Positions 22,038 to 30,854 of a DNA stretch of 64,000 bases are shown piece after piece. Both the position numbers and the translations under genes were made by a program. The notes under the pieces were generated by a model. It saw only the letters and a program-made list of their open reading frames with translations. It ran no database searches and was not told where the DNA came from. Source of the stretch: DATJLY01 sp963729295 (lineage in GTDB: Bacteria; Pseudomonadota; Alphaproteobacteria; ATCC43930; CGMCC-115725); contig CAVSNJ010000020.1 of the NCBI GenBank assembly GCA_963729295.1, positions 310,001 through 374,000 on the forward strand, in the 5' to 3' direction. How positions within the stretch are numbered: position 1 is the first letter of the stretch; each line of letters begins with the position of its first letter.

Positions 22038-23339
22038 ATGACAATGAGGCCGTGCGCCAGCGATGCGGAGCTGGAATCACTGCAGCGCGACGCCTTTGAC
22101 TACTTCCTCAAGGAAGTGAATCCGGCCAACGGCCTGATTCTCGACAAGACCGCCACGAATTGGCCGGCCAGTATTGCCGCCACAGGCTTGGCTCTGGCCT
22201 GCTATCCCGTCGGCGTCGAGCGTGGCTTCATGACGCGCCACGTCGCGGCGGCGCGAACCTTGACCACGCTCCGTTTCTTCTGGAGCAGTCCCCAGGGACC
22301 CGAACCCGATGCCACGGGCTACCGCGGCTTCTATTATCATTTCCTCGACATGCGGACCGGCCGGCGGGCCTGGCAATGCGAGTTGTCGACCGTCGATACG
22401 GCCTTCCTCCTAGCGGGCGCCCTGGCGGCGGGCGCCTATTTCGCAGGCGACGCCGACGACGAGCGGGAGATTCGCGCCCTGGCCGACGCCCTCTATAGGC
22501 GGGCCGACTGGCCATGGGCGCAGAACCAAGGGACAACGGTGACGCACGGCTGGAAGCCGGAGAATGGCTTCATCGAGTATCGCTGGGAAGGCTACGATGA
22601 GGCTTTGCTGCTTTATGTCCTGGGTCTTGGCTCTCCTACCCACCCGCTGCGGGAAAGCAGCTATGCGGCCTGGGCGTCGACCTACCGGTGGGAGAGCTGT
22701 TACGGCTACGAGTATCTCTATGCTGGCCCGCTGTTTACGCACCAGTTGTCCCATGTCTGGATCGACTTTCGCGGAATCCAGGACGCCTTCATGCGCAGCA
22801 AGGGTATCGATTACTTTGAGAACAGCCGACGCGCGACCTATGTCCAGAAATGTTATGCGGTGGAGAACCCGCGCAAGTTCGTCGGTTATGACGAACATTG
22901 TTGGGGAATCACGGCAAGCGACGGGCCCGGTCCTTCGACGCTCAAGTTGAACGGAATTCAGCGTGTCTTCGACGACTATGTTGGCCGCGGAGTGCCTTAT
23001 GGGCCGGACGATGGCACAATCGCACCTTGGGCGATCATCGCCTCGTTGCCCTTCGCCCCCGAGATCGTCCTGCAGGCGATCGATTTCTGCCTTTCTCAGA
23101 CCAGGCTGAAGACGTTCAGCGCCTACGGACTGAAGTCGGCCTTCAATCCGACCCATCCAGGAGCGCCCGGCAATCCCGAGGGCTGTTGGGTATCGCCATG
23201 GCATTTTGGGCTCAGCCAAGGACCGATCGTGCTGATGATCGAGAACCATCGCAGCGGCCATTTGTGGCGGTTGATGTGCAGTTGTCCCTACATCAAGGCT
23301 GGCTTGCGCCGCGCCGGATTCGACGGCGGTTGGCTGTAA
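22038..23339 (+). CDS. Glucoamylase-like protein (PF10091 type; cf. GH144 beta-1,2-glucanase)
   Basis: 433 residues forming an alpha/alpha-barrel. Recognisable blocks are LQRDAFDYFLKEVNPANGLI near the start, STVDTAFLLAGALAAGAYF, GFIEYRWEGYDEALLLYVLG, PLFTHQLSHVWIDFR, GYDEHCWGITASDGPG and the end SQGPIVLMIENHRSGHLW. This is the glucoamylase-like family that acts on beta-glucans or related glycans. There is no signal peptide, so it is probably cytoplasmic. GGCGGGAGA precedes the ATG. A copy of the GTAGTTTCCGAACCT motif lies 104 bp upstream; otherwise 21755-22037 is empty. Confidence 0.85.
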   Translation: MTMRPCASDAELESLQRDAFDYFLKEVNPANGLILDKTATNWPASIAATGLALACYPVGVERGFMTRHVAAARTLTTLRFFWSSPQGPEPDATGYRGFYYHFLDMRTGRRAWQCELSTVDTAFLLAGALAAGAYFAGDADDEREIRALADALYRRADWPWAQNQGTTVTHGWKPENGFIEYRWEGYDEALLLYVLGLGSPTHPLRESSYAAWASTYRWESCYGYEYLYAGPLFTHQLSHVWIDFRGIQDAFMRSKGIDYFENSRRATYVQKCYAVENPRKFVGYDEHCWGITASDGPGPSTLKLNGIQRVFDDYVGRGVPYGPDDGTIAPWAIIASLPFAPEIVLQAIDFCLSQTRLKTFSAYGLKSAFNPTHPGAPGNPEGCWVSPWHFGLSQGPIVLMIENHRSGHLWRLMCSCPYIKAGLRRAGFDGGWL

Positions 23340-23363
23340 TAGCGCCGCCATTGTCGAGCCGGT

Positions 23364-23566
23364 TCATTGCGACAATGCCCAAGTATGGCGAGCGATCTGC
23401 TCGTCTTCCTGCGAGGGAAGCACATACACCGCGCAGCGCGATGCCGGATCGTTGATGGGATTCCTCGCGGATCGGTTGCGGGCATCCGTGACGGCCCGAC
23501 ACTGTACAATCCGAACTTGAGCGAGGACGAGCCGCTGTTCAGCGCAAGCACATTCATCGTGCTCAC
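23364..23566 (-). pseudogene. ackA: Acetate kinase, internally deleted
   Basis: GTG at 23566 overlaps the stop of the phosphoketolase gene (GTGA). The first codons read MSTMNVLALNSGSSSLKFGL, then YSVGP, the classic AckA N-terminus with the first phosphate-binding motif. After about 25 codons the match ends. A different frame then gives NDPASRCAVYVLPSQEDEQI, then ARHTWALSQ and a TGA at 23364, the AckA C-terminus. Some 340 codons, including the active site, are gone. The normal partner of phosphoketolase for turning acetyl phosphate into acetate and ATP is therefore missing here. Confidence 0.8.
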
Positions 23567-25926
23567 GAGGTCCAGCGCCAGTCGCGAACCTCTGGCATGT
23601 CGTCGCCGTGCTCGCAGATATAGGCCTTGTGACGCTCCATCGTCGTCCAGTAACGCGCCGTCGCCTTCTCCACTTGATCGCTGAGCCGGGGAATCCGTTG
23701 GATTGCGTCCAGCGCCAGCTGATAGCGGTCGAGATTGTTCAGCACGACCATGTCGAAGGGGGTTGTGGTGGTGCCCTCCTCCCGGTAGCCGCGTACATGA
23801 ATATTGTCGTGATTGTGCCGCCGGTAGGTGAGCTTGTGAACCATCGCGGGATAGCCATGGAACGCGAAGATCACCGGCTTGTCGGTGGTGAACAGTTCGT
23901 CGAAATCCCGATCTTCCAGACCGTGGGGATGCTCGGACACCGGCTGCAACACCATCAGATCGACGACATTGACGACACGAATGCGGATGCCCGGGACATA
24001 CGCGCGCAAGAGGGTCACGGCCGCGAGCGTCTCGAGGGTCGGCACATCGCCGGCACAGGCCATGACCACGTCGGGGTCACCGGCATCATTGCTGGCCCAT
24101 CGCCAAATGCCCGCGCCGGCGGCGCAGTGGCGAACGGCCGCATCGATGTCGATCCATTGCCACTCGGGCTGCTTGCCGGCGATGATCAGGTTGATGTAGT
24201 TGCGGCTTCGCAAGCAGTGATCCGCGACCGATAGGAGGCAGTTCGCGTCGGGTGGCAGATAGATGCGCACGACATCGGATTTCTTGTTCGCGACGTGATC
24301 GATGAAGCCGGGGTCCTGGTGGGAAAAGCCGTTGTGATCCTGGCGCCAAACATGCGAGGTGAGCAAGTAGTTCAACGACGCAATCGGCTTGCGCCAGGGA
24401 ATCTTCCTGCTGACCTTGAGCCACTTTGCGTGCTGATTGAACATCGAATCGATGATGTGGATGAAGGCCTCGTAGCAGGAGAACAAGCCATGGCGTCCGG
24501 TGAGGAGATATCCTTCGAGCCAGCCTTCGCAAAGATGCTCGCTTAGGACCTCCATGACGCGGCCGTTGACGGTGAGATCGATGTCGACCTCTTCGATATC
24601 GGCCATCCACTCTTTGCCAGAGACTTCGTAGACCGCCTCCAGCCGATTCGACGCGGTCTCGTCCGGGCCGAAGAGTCGGAAATTCTGTTTGCCGAGATTG
24701 AGCTTCATCACATCGCGGAGGAATTTCCCGAGAACCCGCGTCGCCTCCGCCTCGACGCAGCCAGGCTTCGGCACGGACACAGCGTATTGGTGGAAGTGGG
24801 GCATCGTTAGGGGCTGCAGCACCTCACCACCATTGGCGTGGGGGTTGGAGCCCATGCGGCGGTGGCCCGTGGGCGCGAGGGCGGCGATCTCCTTTCGGAA
24901 TTTGCCTTGTTCGTCAAACAATTCGTGCGGCCGGTAGCTCTTCATCCAGTCTTCGAGTTGACGTAGGTGTTCGGGGTTCTTGAAATCTGCGATCGGTACC
25001 TGATGCGCACGCCACGTCCCCTCGACCGGCTTGCCGTCGACGAATTTCGGTCCTGTCCAACCCTTGGGCGTGCGGAAGACGATCATCGGCCAGCGCGGTC
25101 GCTCTGGGCTTTGCGCGTTGCCGTGCGACCGCGCTGCGCTCTGAATCTGGCGTATCTGCGCCAGAATCGTATCGAGCGTGCCGGCGAGAGCTTGATGCAC
25201 CAGCTCCGGATCGTCGCCTTCGACGAAATGCGGATCGTAGCCGTAGCCGCGCAATAGCTCCGTCAGTTCTTGGCGGGTGATGCGAGCCAGAACCGTTGGA
25301 TTGGCGATCTTGAAGCCGTTGAGATGAAGGATCGGCAGAACAGCGCCATCGCGCGCCGGGTTCAGAAATTTGTTCGAGTGCCAACTGGTGGCCAGCGCGC
25401 CGGTTTCCGCCTCGCCATCGCCGATGACGCAAGCGACGATGAGATCCGGATTGTCGAAGGCCGCGCCATAGGCATGGGTCAATGAATAACCCAATTCTCC
25501 ACCCTCGTGGATGGAGCCGGGCGTTTCCGGCGACACATGACTGGGGATGCCGTAAGGCCAGGAGAACTGGCGAAAGAGCCGATGCAGTCCGTTGCGGCTG
25601 CACTCGATCGCCGGATAGCGCTCCGTGTACGAGCCCTCGAGGTAGGTGTGCGCCACCAGGCCCGGGCCACCATGACCGGGACCGATGACATACATCATGT
25701 TCAGGTCGTTCTCCTTGATCAGCCGGTTCAGGTGGACATAGAGAAAATTCAAACCCGGTGTCGTGCCCCAATGGCCCAACAGACGGAGCTTGATGTGGTC
25801 GAGCCTGAGCGGAGATTCGAGCAGGGGATTGTCTTGGAGATAGATCTGCCCAACCGAAAGGTAATTCGCCGCGCGCCAATAGGCGTGCATTTTTCCGAGG
25901 AGATCGGATGACAAGGGATCGGGCAT
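23563..25926 (-). CDS. xfp: Xylulose-5-phosphate/fructose-6-phosphate phosphoketolase
   Basis: 787 residues, the full length of the family. This thiamine-diphosphate enzyme cleaves xylulose 5-phosphate (and fructose 6-phosphate) to acetyl phosphate plus an aldose phosphate. Visible signatures are YVIGPGHGGPGLVAHTYLEG, SPETPGSIHEGGELGYSL, the ThDP motif GDGEAETGALATSWHSNKF, PILHLNGFKI, RTPKGWTGPKFVDG and the C-terminal GYREEGTTTTPFDM. GGAGAG precedes the ATG. It formerly headed an xfp-ackA operon, of which only xfp is intact. An alcohol dehydrogenase gene lies just upstream on the same strand. Confidence 0.96.
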   Translation of the reverse strand: MPDPLSSDLLGKMHAYWRAANYLSVGQIYLQDNPLLESPLRLDHIKLRLLGHWGTTPGLNFLYVHLNRLIKENDLNMMYVIGPGHGGPGLVAHTYLEGSYTERYPAIECSRNGLHRLFRQFSWPYGIPSHVSPETPGSIHEGGELGYSLTHAYGAAFDNPDLIVACVIGDGEAETGALATSWHSNKFLNPARDGAVLPILHLNGFKIANPTVLARITRQELTELLRGYGYDPHFVEGDDPELVHQALAGTLDTILAQIRQIQSAARSHGNAQSPERPRWPMIVFRTPKGWTGPKFVDGKPVEGTWRAHQVPIADFKNPEHLRQLEDWMKSYRPHELFDEQGKFRKEIAALAPTGHRRMGSNPHANGGEVLQPLTMPHFHQYAVSVPKPGCVEAEATRVLGKFLRDVMKLNLGKQNFRLFGPDETASNRLEAVYEVSGKEWMADIEEVDIDLTVNGRVMEVLSEHLCEGWLEGYLLTGRHGLFSCYEAFIHIIDSMFNQHAKWLKVSRKIPWRKPIASLNYLLTSHVWRQDHNGFSHQDPGFIDHVANKKSDVVRIYLPPDANCLLSVADHCLRSRNYINLIIAGKQPEWQWIDIDAAVRHCAAGAGIWRWASNDAGDPDVVMACAGDVPTLETLAAVTLLRAYVPGIRIRVVNVVDLMVLQPVSEHPHGLEDRDFDELFTTDKPVIFAFHGYPAMVHKLTYRRHNHDNIHVRGYREEGTTTTPFDMVVLNNLDRYQLALDAIQRIPRLSDQVEKATARYWTTMERHKAYICEHGDDMPEVRDWRWTS

Positions 25927-25980
25927 CAGGCTCTCCGAAATTGATTGCGCTCTCTCGCCATGTTGGTCCGGACGATCGAC

Positions 25981-27018
25981 TCAAGCCTCGATTATCACCT
26001 TGAGCGCCCGCGTGTTGGCGGCATGCCCGAAGGTCTCGTAGGCATCGAGGATGCGATCCAGCTTGAAGCGGTGCGTAATCAGCAGCTTGGGATCGATCTT
26101 GTGGGTCCGCAGAATGTTGAGCAGCATCGGTGTGCTGGAGGTATCGACCAAGCGCGTGGTGATGGTGATGTTACGGTCCCACAGGCGCTCCAGATGGAGC
26201 GCCACCTTCATTCCATGCACGCCGATGTTGGCGATGGTGCCGCCCGGCGCGATAAGCTTTTCGCATAGCTCGAAGGTGGCTGGAATGCCGACAGCTTCGA
26301 TCGCGGCATCGACACCGCGCCCGCCGGTCATCGTCATGACCGTCTCCACGGCCTTTCCGTCGGCGCTGTTGATGGAAGCCGTGGCGCCGAAGCGCTTCGC
26401 CATGTCAAGGCGATTGCTGTCGAGATCGATCATGATGATCTCGGCCGGCGAGTAGAACGGTGCGGTGAGCAGCGCGGCGAGGCCGATCGGGCCTGCGCCG
26501 ACGATTGCAACGGTGCTCCCTGGCTGAACCTTGCCGTTGAGCACGCCGCACTCGAAGCCGGTCGGTAGGATGTCGCTCAGCATGACCAGCGCCTCCTCAT
26601 CCGCACCTCCGGGAAGCGGGTAGAGGCTGGTCTCTGCGTAGGGAATGCGGACGAACTCGGCCTGTGTGCCATCGATGCTGTTGCCGAGGATCCAGCCGCC
26701 GGTGGTGCAGTGCGAGTACATGAGCTTGCGGCAATAAACGCATTTACCACAGGCGCTGATGCAGGAGATCAGGACCCGGTCACCTGCCTTGAACGCTGTG
26801 ACGGCCGCTCCGACCTTGTCGACGATGCCGACGCCTTCATGCCCTAGGATGCGGCCAGGCTGACAAGTCGGGACGTCCCCCTTGAGGATGTGCAGGTCGG
26901 TGCCACAAATGGTCGTTTTCGTTATCTTGACGATCGCGTCCGTGGGCGCCGTGATCTCCGGCTTTGGCCGTTCTTCGAGGGCTTTCTTCGCTGGCCCTAG
27001 ATAAACGAGAGCTTTCAT
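25981..27018 (-). CDS. Zinc-dependent alcohol dehydrogenase
   Basis: 345 residues from ATG 27018 (MKALVYLGPAKKALEERPKP), preferred to a 25-codon longer start because this is the usual family beginning. Catalytic zinc ligands lie in ICGTDLH and GHEGVG; the structural zinc loop is CISACGKCVYCRKLMYSHC. The NAD-binding fingerprint is VAIVGAGPIGLAALL with an acidic DLDSNRLDMAK strand end. It resembles the class often found beside xfp in rhizobia and relatives (NAD-dependent; ethanol or isopropanol). Probably co-regulated with the phosphoketolase gene, 54 bp downstream. Confidence 0.92.
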   Translation of the reverse strand: MKALVYLGPAKKALEERPKPEITAPTDAIVKITKTTICGTDLHILKGDVPTCQPGRILGHEGVGIVDKVGAAVTAFKAGDRVLISCISACGKCVYCRKLMYSHCTTGGWILGNSIDGTQAEFVRIPYAETSLYPLPGGADEEALVMLSDILPTGFECGVLNGKVQPGSTVAIVGAGPIGLAALLTAPFYSPAEIIMIDLDSNRLDMAKRFGATASINSADGKAVETVMTMTGGRGVDAAIEAVGIPATFELCEKLIAPGGTIANIGVHGMKVALHLERLWDRNITITTRLVDTSSTPMLLNILRTHKIDPKLLITHRFKLDRILDAYETFGHAANTRALKVIIEA

Positions 27019-27142
27019 CACAGATGATACCTGTTCTTTTGTATCCGACGCAGGACCGGCCGCGGCAACGTCGCGTCCGGTGGTTGCAAGCATGGACCAT
27101 AGTCGTCGGCAGAACGGGAGGGGTAGATTCGGAAATTACTTA

Positions 27143-27400
27143 CTACCGCGCGCGCGAAATGGTTTTGGCGAAATGAACAATCCGGCTCGTCAACATGCGC
27201 CTACAGCTCCTGAGTAGTTTCCGAGCCTCCTTTTGTGGGATCGCCTCTAGGTGATCGCAATCGACCACCGGTTCGATCTCACCGTCGGATTCCTCAAACT
27301 GCTGCAGGCACAACGGCGCGCCGTCGCTTCCAACGGACCACCCGGTGCCGAATGATCTCGGGCCGTAGCGGAAAAGTGGGGCAGGACGGTCCCTGGTCAT
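27143..27400 (-). CDS. Small hypothetical protein, possibly genuine
   Basis: An 85-residue frame: MTRDRPAPLFRYGPRSFGTG, then SDGAPLCLQQFEESDGEIEP, then EAIPQKEARKLLRSCRRML. Composition is ordinary (acidic middle, basic helical end), unlike most spurious GC-rich frames, but I recognise no family. The codons for EARKLL contain one copy of a 15-base motif also found before the dodecin and glucoamylase genes. The remaining gap to the Liv operon (27401-27525) shows nothing. Confidence 0.35.
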   Translation of the reverse strand: MTRDRPAPLFRYGPRSFGTGWSVGSDGAPLCLQQFEESDGEIEPVVDCDHLEAIPQKEARKLLRSCRRMLTSRIVHFAKTISRAR

Positions 27401-27525
27401 CGATTTCCGCCCGTGACCGGCACCATGTTCCCGAAGCCGCCCACGCGCGGGCGAAGCAATCTGAATTGAGAGTGTCCGAGATGACGCACAGTGTCTCGTG
27501 GCTTTACGTTCGGGGTATGAGCGGC

Positions 27526-28503
27526 TCAAGTGAGCCTCGGGAGCCAGCGGTTCCAGTGATGGATCGCCTCGCCGACAATGCCACGGCGGAACACCAGAAT
27601 GATCACCACAAAGATGACGCCGGTCACAACCGGCACCGGGATGCCGATGCCTGCCAAGTATTCGTCCATCGAGACGGTAATGATGGCGCCGACGACAGGG
27701 CCCAAGAGCGTACCCATGCCGCCCAATAGCACCATCAGCACCACTGCCACCGAAGTGGTGAAATCGACATCGGTCAAGGTGGCAAGGCCGAGCGCGATCG
27801 CTTTCAACGAGCCGGCGACACCGGCGAGCGCCGCCGAAAGCACGAAATTCATCAGCTTGTAGCGGTCGACCGGATAACCCAACGAAATCATGCGCGGCTG
27901 ATTGTCCTTGATCGCGCGCAACACTTGGCCGAAGGGCGATTTCCACACCCGCGCCACCAGCAGATATCCGGCAAGAAAAAACGTCGCGGTAACATAATAC
28001 ATCGCGAAATTGTCTTTGAGATCGACGAGTCCGAAGAGCCAACCCCGTGGAACGGCCTGAATGCCGTCCTCGCTATTGGTGAAGGGGAGCCTGAGCGCCA
28101 AGAAATAGACCGCCTGCGCCAGCGCCAAGGTGATCATGGCGAAGAACAGGCCCTGACGGCGGATGGCAATGATGCCGAAGAGGAAGCCCAGGAACGTCGC
28201 GCTCGCGATGCCGCTGAGCATCGCAAGTTCAAACGGAAAGCCGAAGGCCTTCGCAGTCTCGGCGGCAATGTAGGCGCCGCCGCCGAAAAACGCGGCATGA
28301 CCGAAGGAGAGCAGGCCGCCGCCGCCGACCAGCAAATTGTACGCGCAGGCGAACAGCGCCATGCACAACAATTCCATAAGGAACACCGGATAGACCACGA
28401 ACGGCGCCACGATGAGGATGGCGATGCCGACCGCCAGTCCAAGCCAACTGACGCCGCGCGTCTTGGTGGCGCTCGCCGAGATCTCGCCAATTTCGGGCGT
28501 CAT
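27526..28503 (-). CDS. livM: Branched-chain amino acid-type ABC permease LivM
   Basis: 325 residues with about nine membrane segments. The conserved ABC-contact region is LRAIKDNQPRMISLGYPVDRYKLMNFVLSA, followed by AALAGVAGSL and GGMGTLLGPVVGA. It pairs with LivH (3' neighbour in transcription order just upstream; adjacent, no gap) to form the channel of a Liv/urea/aromatic-acid importer. Last gene of the operon. Confidence 0.92.
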   Translation of the reverse strand: MTPEIGEISASATKTRGVSWLGLAVGIAILIVAPFVVYPVFLMELLCMALFACAYNLLVGGGGLLSFGHAAFFGGGAYIAAETAKAFGFPFELAMLSGIASATFLGFLFGIIAIRRQGLFFAMITLALAQAVYFLALRLPFTNSEDGIQAVPRGWLFGLVDLKDNFAMYYVTATFFLAGYLLVARVWKSPFGQVLRAIKDNQPRMISLGYPVDRYKLMNFVLSAALAGVAGSLKAIALGLATLTDVDFTTSVAVVLMVLLGGMGTLLGPVVGAIITVSMDEYLAGIGIPVPVVTGVIFVVIILVFRRGIVGEAIHHWNRWLPRLT

Positions 28504-29373
28504 CTAGCGATCCCGCCCGAACAGGCCTGCCGGCTTCACCATCAGCACGATGATCATGATGACAAAGATCACCATGTTCGAGGCCTCGGGATAGAACACC
28601 TTCGACAAGCCTTCGAGCACGCCCAGAGCCAAGCCGGTCACGATCGAGCCCAGGATCGAGCCAAAGCCGCCGATCACCACCACCGCGAAAACGGTGACAA
28701 GGATATTTCCGCCCATCAGCGGATTGACCTGATAGATCGGTGCCGCGAGCACACCCGCTAATCCTGCGAGCGCGACGCCAACGCCGAACGCCAGCGTCAC
28801 CATCCGCGGCACGTTGATGCCGAAGGCGCGCACCAGGGTCGGGTTCTCGGTGGCGGCGCGCAAATAGGCGCCGAGCCGGGTCTTTTCGATGGCGTACCAA
28901 GTGCCGAAGCAACACACCGACGACGCGACGACGACCCAGGCGCGGTAGGTCGGCAGAAACATGAATCCCAGATTGTAGCCGCCGGTCAGCTCGTACGGAT
29001 AATCGTAGGGTTGGCCCGAAGTGCCGTACCAATGAACAAACATACCTTGAATGATTTGGAGCACGCCCAAGGTCAGAAGTAGACCGTAAAGATGGTCGAG
29101 TTTGTAAACCCGGGCGATCAGCGTCCGTTCGAGAATCATGCCGATGATCGCAACCGCGAGCGGCGCCAGCACGAGGGCCCACCAATAGCCAACGCCCAAA
29201 TAATGCAAGAGCATCCAGGCAAAGAATGCCCCCAGCATGTAGAACGCCCCTTGCGCCGCATTGACGATGGCCAGGAGGCCGAAAACAATGGCGAGGCCGA
29301 GGCTCAACATCGCGTAAAACGAGCCGTTGATCAGGCCCAACAACAGCTGCCCGAACAAGGCGGTGGCCGACAT
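28504..29373 (-). CDS. livH: Branched-chain amino acid-type ABC permease LivH
   Basis: 289 residues, eight predicted helices. Signatures are GLINGSFYAMLSLGLAIVFGLLAIVNAAQGAFYMLGAF at the start, LRAATENPTLVRAFGINVPR (EAA-like loop) and VFAVVVIGGFGSILGSIVTGL. It forms the translocation path with LivM. The typical LivH order and tight packing (stop abuts the livM start) indicate one transcript with livK-G-F. Confidence 0.92.
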   Translation of the reverse strand: MSATALFGQLLLGLINGSFYAMLSLGLAIVFGLLAIVNAAQGAFYMLGAFFAWMLLHYLGVGYWWALVLAPLAVAIIGMILERTLIARVYKLDHLYGLLLTLGVLQIIQGMFVHWYGTSGQPYDYPYELTGGYNLGFMFLPTYRAWVVVASSVCCFGTWYAIEKTRLGAYLRAATENPTLVRAFGINVPRMVTLAFGVGVALAGLAGVLAAPIYQVNPLMGGNILVTVFAVVVIGGFGSILGSIVTGLALGVLEGLSKVFYPEASNMVIFVIMIIVLMVKPAGLFGRDR

Positions 29374-29387
29374 GGCAGCTCTCTCCC

Positions 29388-30092
29388 TCAGAACCCGAGA
29401 TATTTTTCGAGCTTGCCCATCTTGCCCGCGACTTCTGCGCGCTCGACCCGATCGATGATCTTGCCGCTTTCCATCACATAATGGTGGTCGGAAACCCGAG
29501 CGGCAAAGCGGAAATTCTGCTCGACCAATAATACGGTCAACCCCTTCGACTTTATCGATTCCAGAACTCGCCCTATCTGTTGCACTAAAACCGGAGCCAG
29601 GCCCTCGGTCGGCTCGTCCAAGATCAGAAACTTGGCGCCGGTGCGCAGGACGCGCGCGATCGCCAACATTTGCTGCTCGCCGCCCGAGAGCTTGCTGCCC
29701 TGGCTTCGAGCGCGTTCTTTCAAGTTTGGAAAGAGTTGATAGATTTCGTCGGTGGTGATGCCGCCCGGCGCCAACGTCGGCGGCAGGAATAAATTCTCGG
29801 CGACATTGAGGCTGGCAAAAATGCCGCGTTCCTCTGGCACGTAACCGACGCCCAATCGCGCCACTTTTTCAGGCGGCAGCTTGATGGTCTCAACGCCCAT
29901 GATGCGGATCGAGCCCAAGCGCCTTTCCAGGATGCCCATGACTGCGCGCAAAGTTGTGGTCTTGCCGGCGCCGTTGCGACCGACGATGGTGGCGACCTCG
30001 CCTGCGCGGACCTTCAAATCGACGCCATGCAGCACGTGAGACTCGCCGTAGTAGCCGTGCAAGCCCGCGATTTCGAGTAACGCGTCAGCCAA
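29388..30092 (-). CDS. livF: Liv-type ABC ATPase LivF
   Basis: 234 residues from TTG 30092. Walker A is GRNGAGKTT, the Q-loop region GVGYVPEERGIFASL, signature LSGGEQQMLAIARVL, Walker B FLILDEPTEGLAP and switch His is replaced by Gln in LLVEQNFRFAA, as usual in LivF. The TTG overlaps the livG stop (TTGGCTGA); another TTG at 30116 would add eight residues. LivF is the smaller ATPase of the importer. Confidence 0.92.
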   Translation of the reverse strand: MADALLEIAGLHGYYGESHVLHGVDLKVRAGEVATIVGRNGAGKTTTLRAVMGILERRLGSIRIMGVETIKLPPEKVARLGVGYVPEERGIFASLNVAENLFLPPTLAPGGITTDEIYQLFPNLKERARSQGSKLSGGEQQMLAIARVLRTGAKFLILDEPTEGLAPVLVQQIGRVLESIKSKGLTVLLVEQNFRFAARVSDHHYVMESGKIIDRVERAEVAGKMGKLEKYLGF

Positions 30093-30846
30093 GGCCGGTA
30101 CCCATATAGGCTTCAATCACGGCAGGGTTCTTCGAGACGTCGCCATAGGAGCCGTCGGCGAGGATTCCGCCATGCTGCATCACCGTGATGCGATGCGAAA
30201 GATCGGCGACCACGGACAGATTATGCTCGACCATCAGGACCGTCCGATTGACCGCGACGCGGCGGATCAGCTCGACGATGCGGCCGATATCCTCACCCGC
30301 CATGCCTGAGGTCGGCTCGTCGAGCAGCAAAAGCTCCGGCTCGAGCGCCAAGGTCGTCGCGAGTTCGAGCGCGCGCTTGCGGCCGTAGGGCAATTCCGCG
30401 GCGGCCAGGCTTTCGTAAGCTTCGAGCCCGACATCGACCAAGAGTGCGCGCGCCCTGGAATCGAGCTCGCTCAACACTGCGTCGGAACGCCAGAAGAAAT
30501 AATTGTCCGCACGAAAGCGTTGCAGCGCAATCCGGACATTTTCTAGAACCGTGAGGTGCGGAAATACAGCCGAGATCTGGAACGAACGTACCATGCCCAT
30601 ACGTGACACGTCGTGGGGACTGGCACTGGTGATGTCGCGGTCCTTGAAAAAAATGCGCCCGCTGGTCACTGGCATAAATCGGGTCAACAGATTGAAATAA
30701 GTCGTCTTGCCGGCACCATTGGGGCCGATGAGGGCGTGAATGGCGCCACGCTTCACCTCGAGGCTCACGCCCTTGACTGCGACGAATCCGGAAAAGGACT
30801 TGGTCACTCCTTCGGTGCGGAGAAGGACATCGTCGATCAACGGCAT
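30085..30846 (-). CDS. livG: Liv-type ABC ATPase LivG
   Basis: 253 residues from ATG 30846, 8 bp after livK. Walker A is GPNGAGKTTYFNLLT, the LivG-specific GMVRSFQISAVFPHLTVLENV follows, the signature region is LPYGRKRALELATTLA (degenerate, as typical), Walker B LLLLDEPTSGMAGEDI and switch MVEHNLSVVADL. It energises uptake with LivF. A 15-codon N-terminal extension within the livK gene is discounted. Confidence 0.92.
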   Translation of the reverse strand: MPLIDDVLLRTEGVTKSFSGFVAVKGVSLEVKRGAIHALIGPNGAGKTTYFNLLTRFMPVTSGRIFFKDRDITSASPHDVSRMGMVRSFQISAVFPHLTVLENVRIALQRFRADNYFFWRSDAVLSELDSRARALLVDVGLEAYESLAAAELPYGRKRALELATTLALEPELLLLDEPTSGMAGEDIGRIVELIRRVAVNRTVLMVEHNLSVVADLSHRITVMQHGGILADGSYGDVSKNPAVIEAYMGTGLG

Positions 30847-30854
30847 TACGCCAT

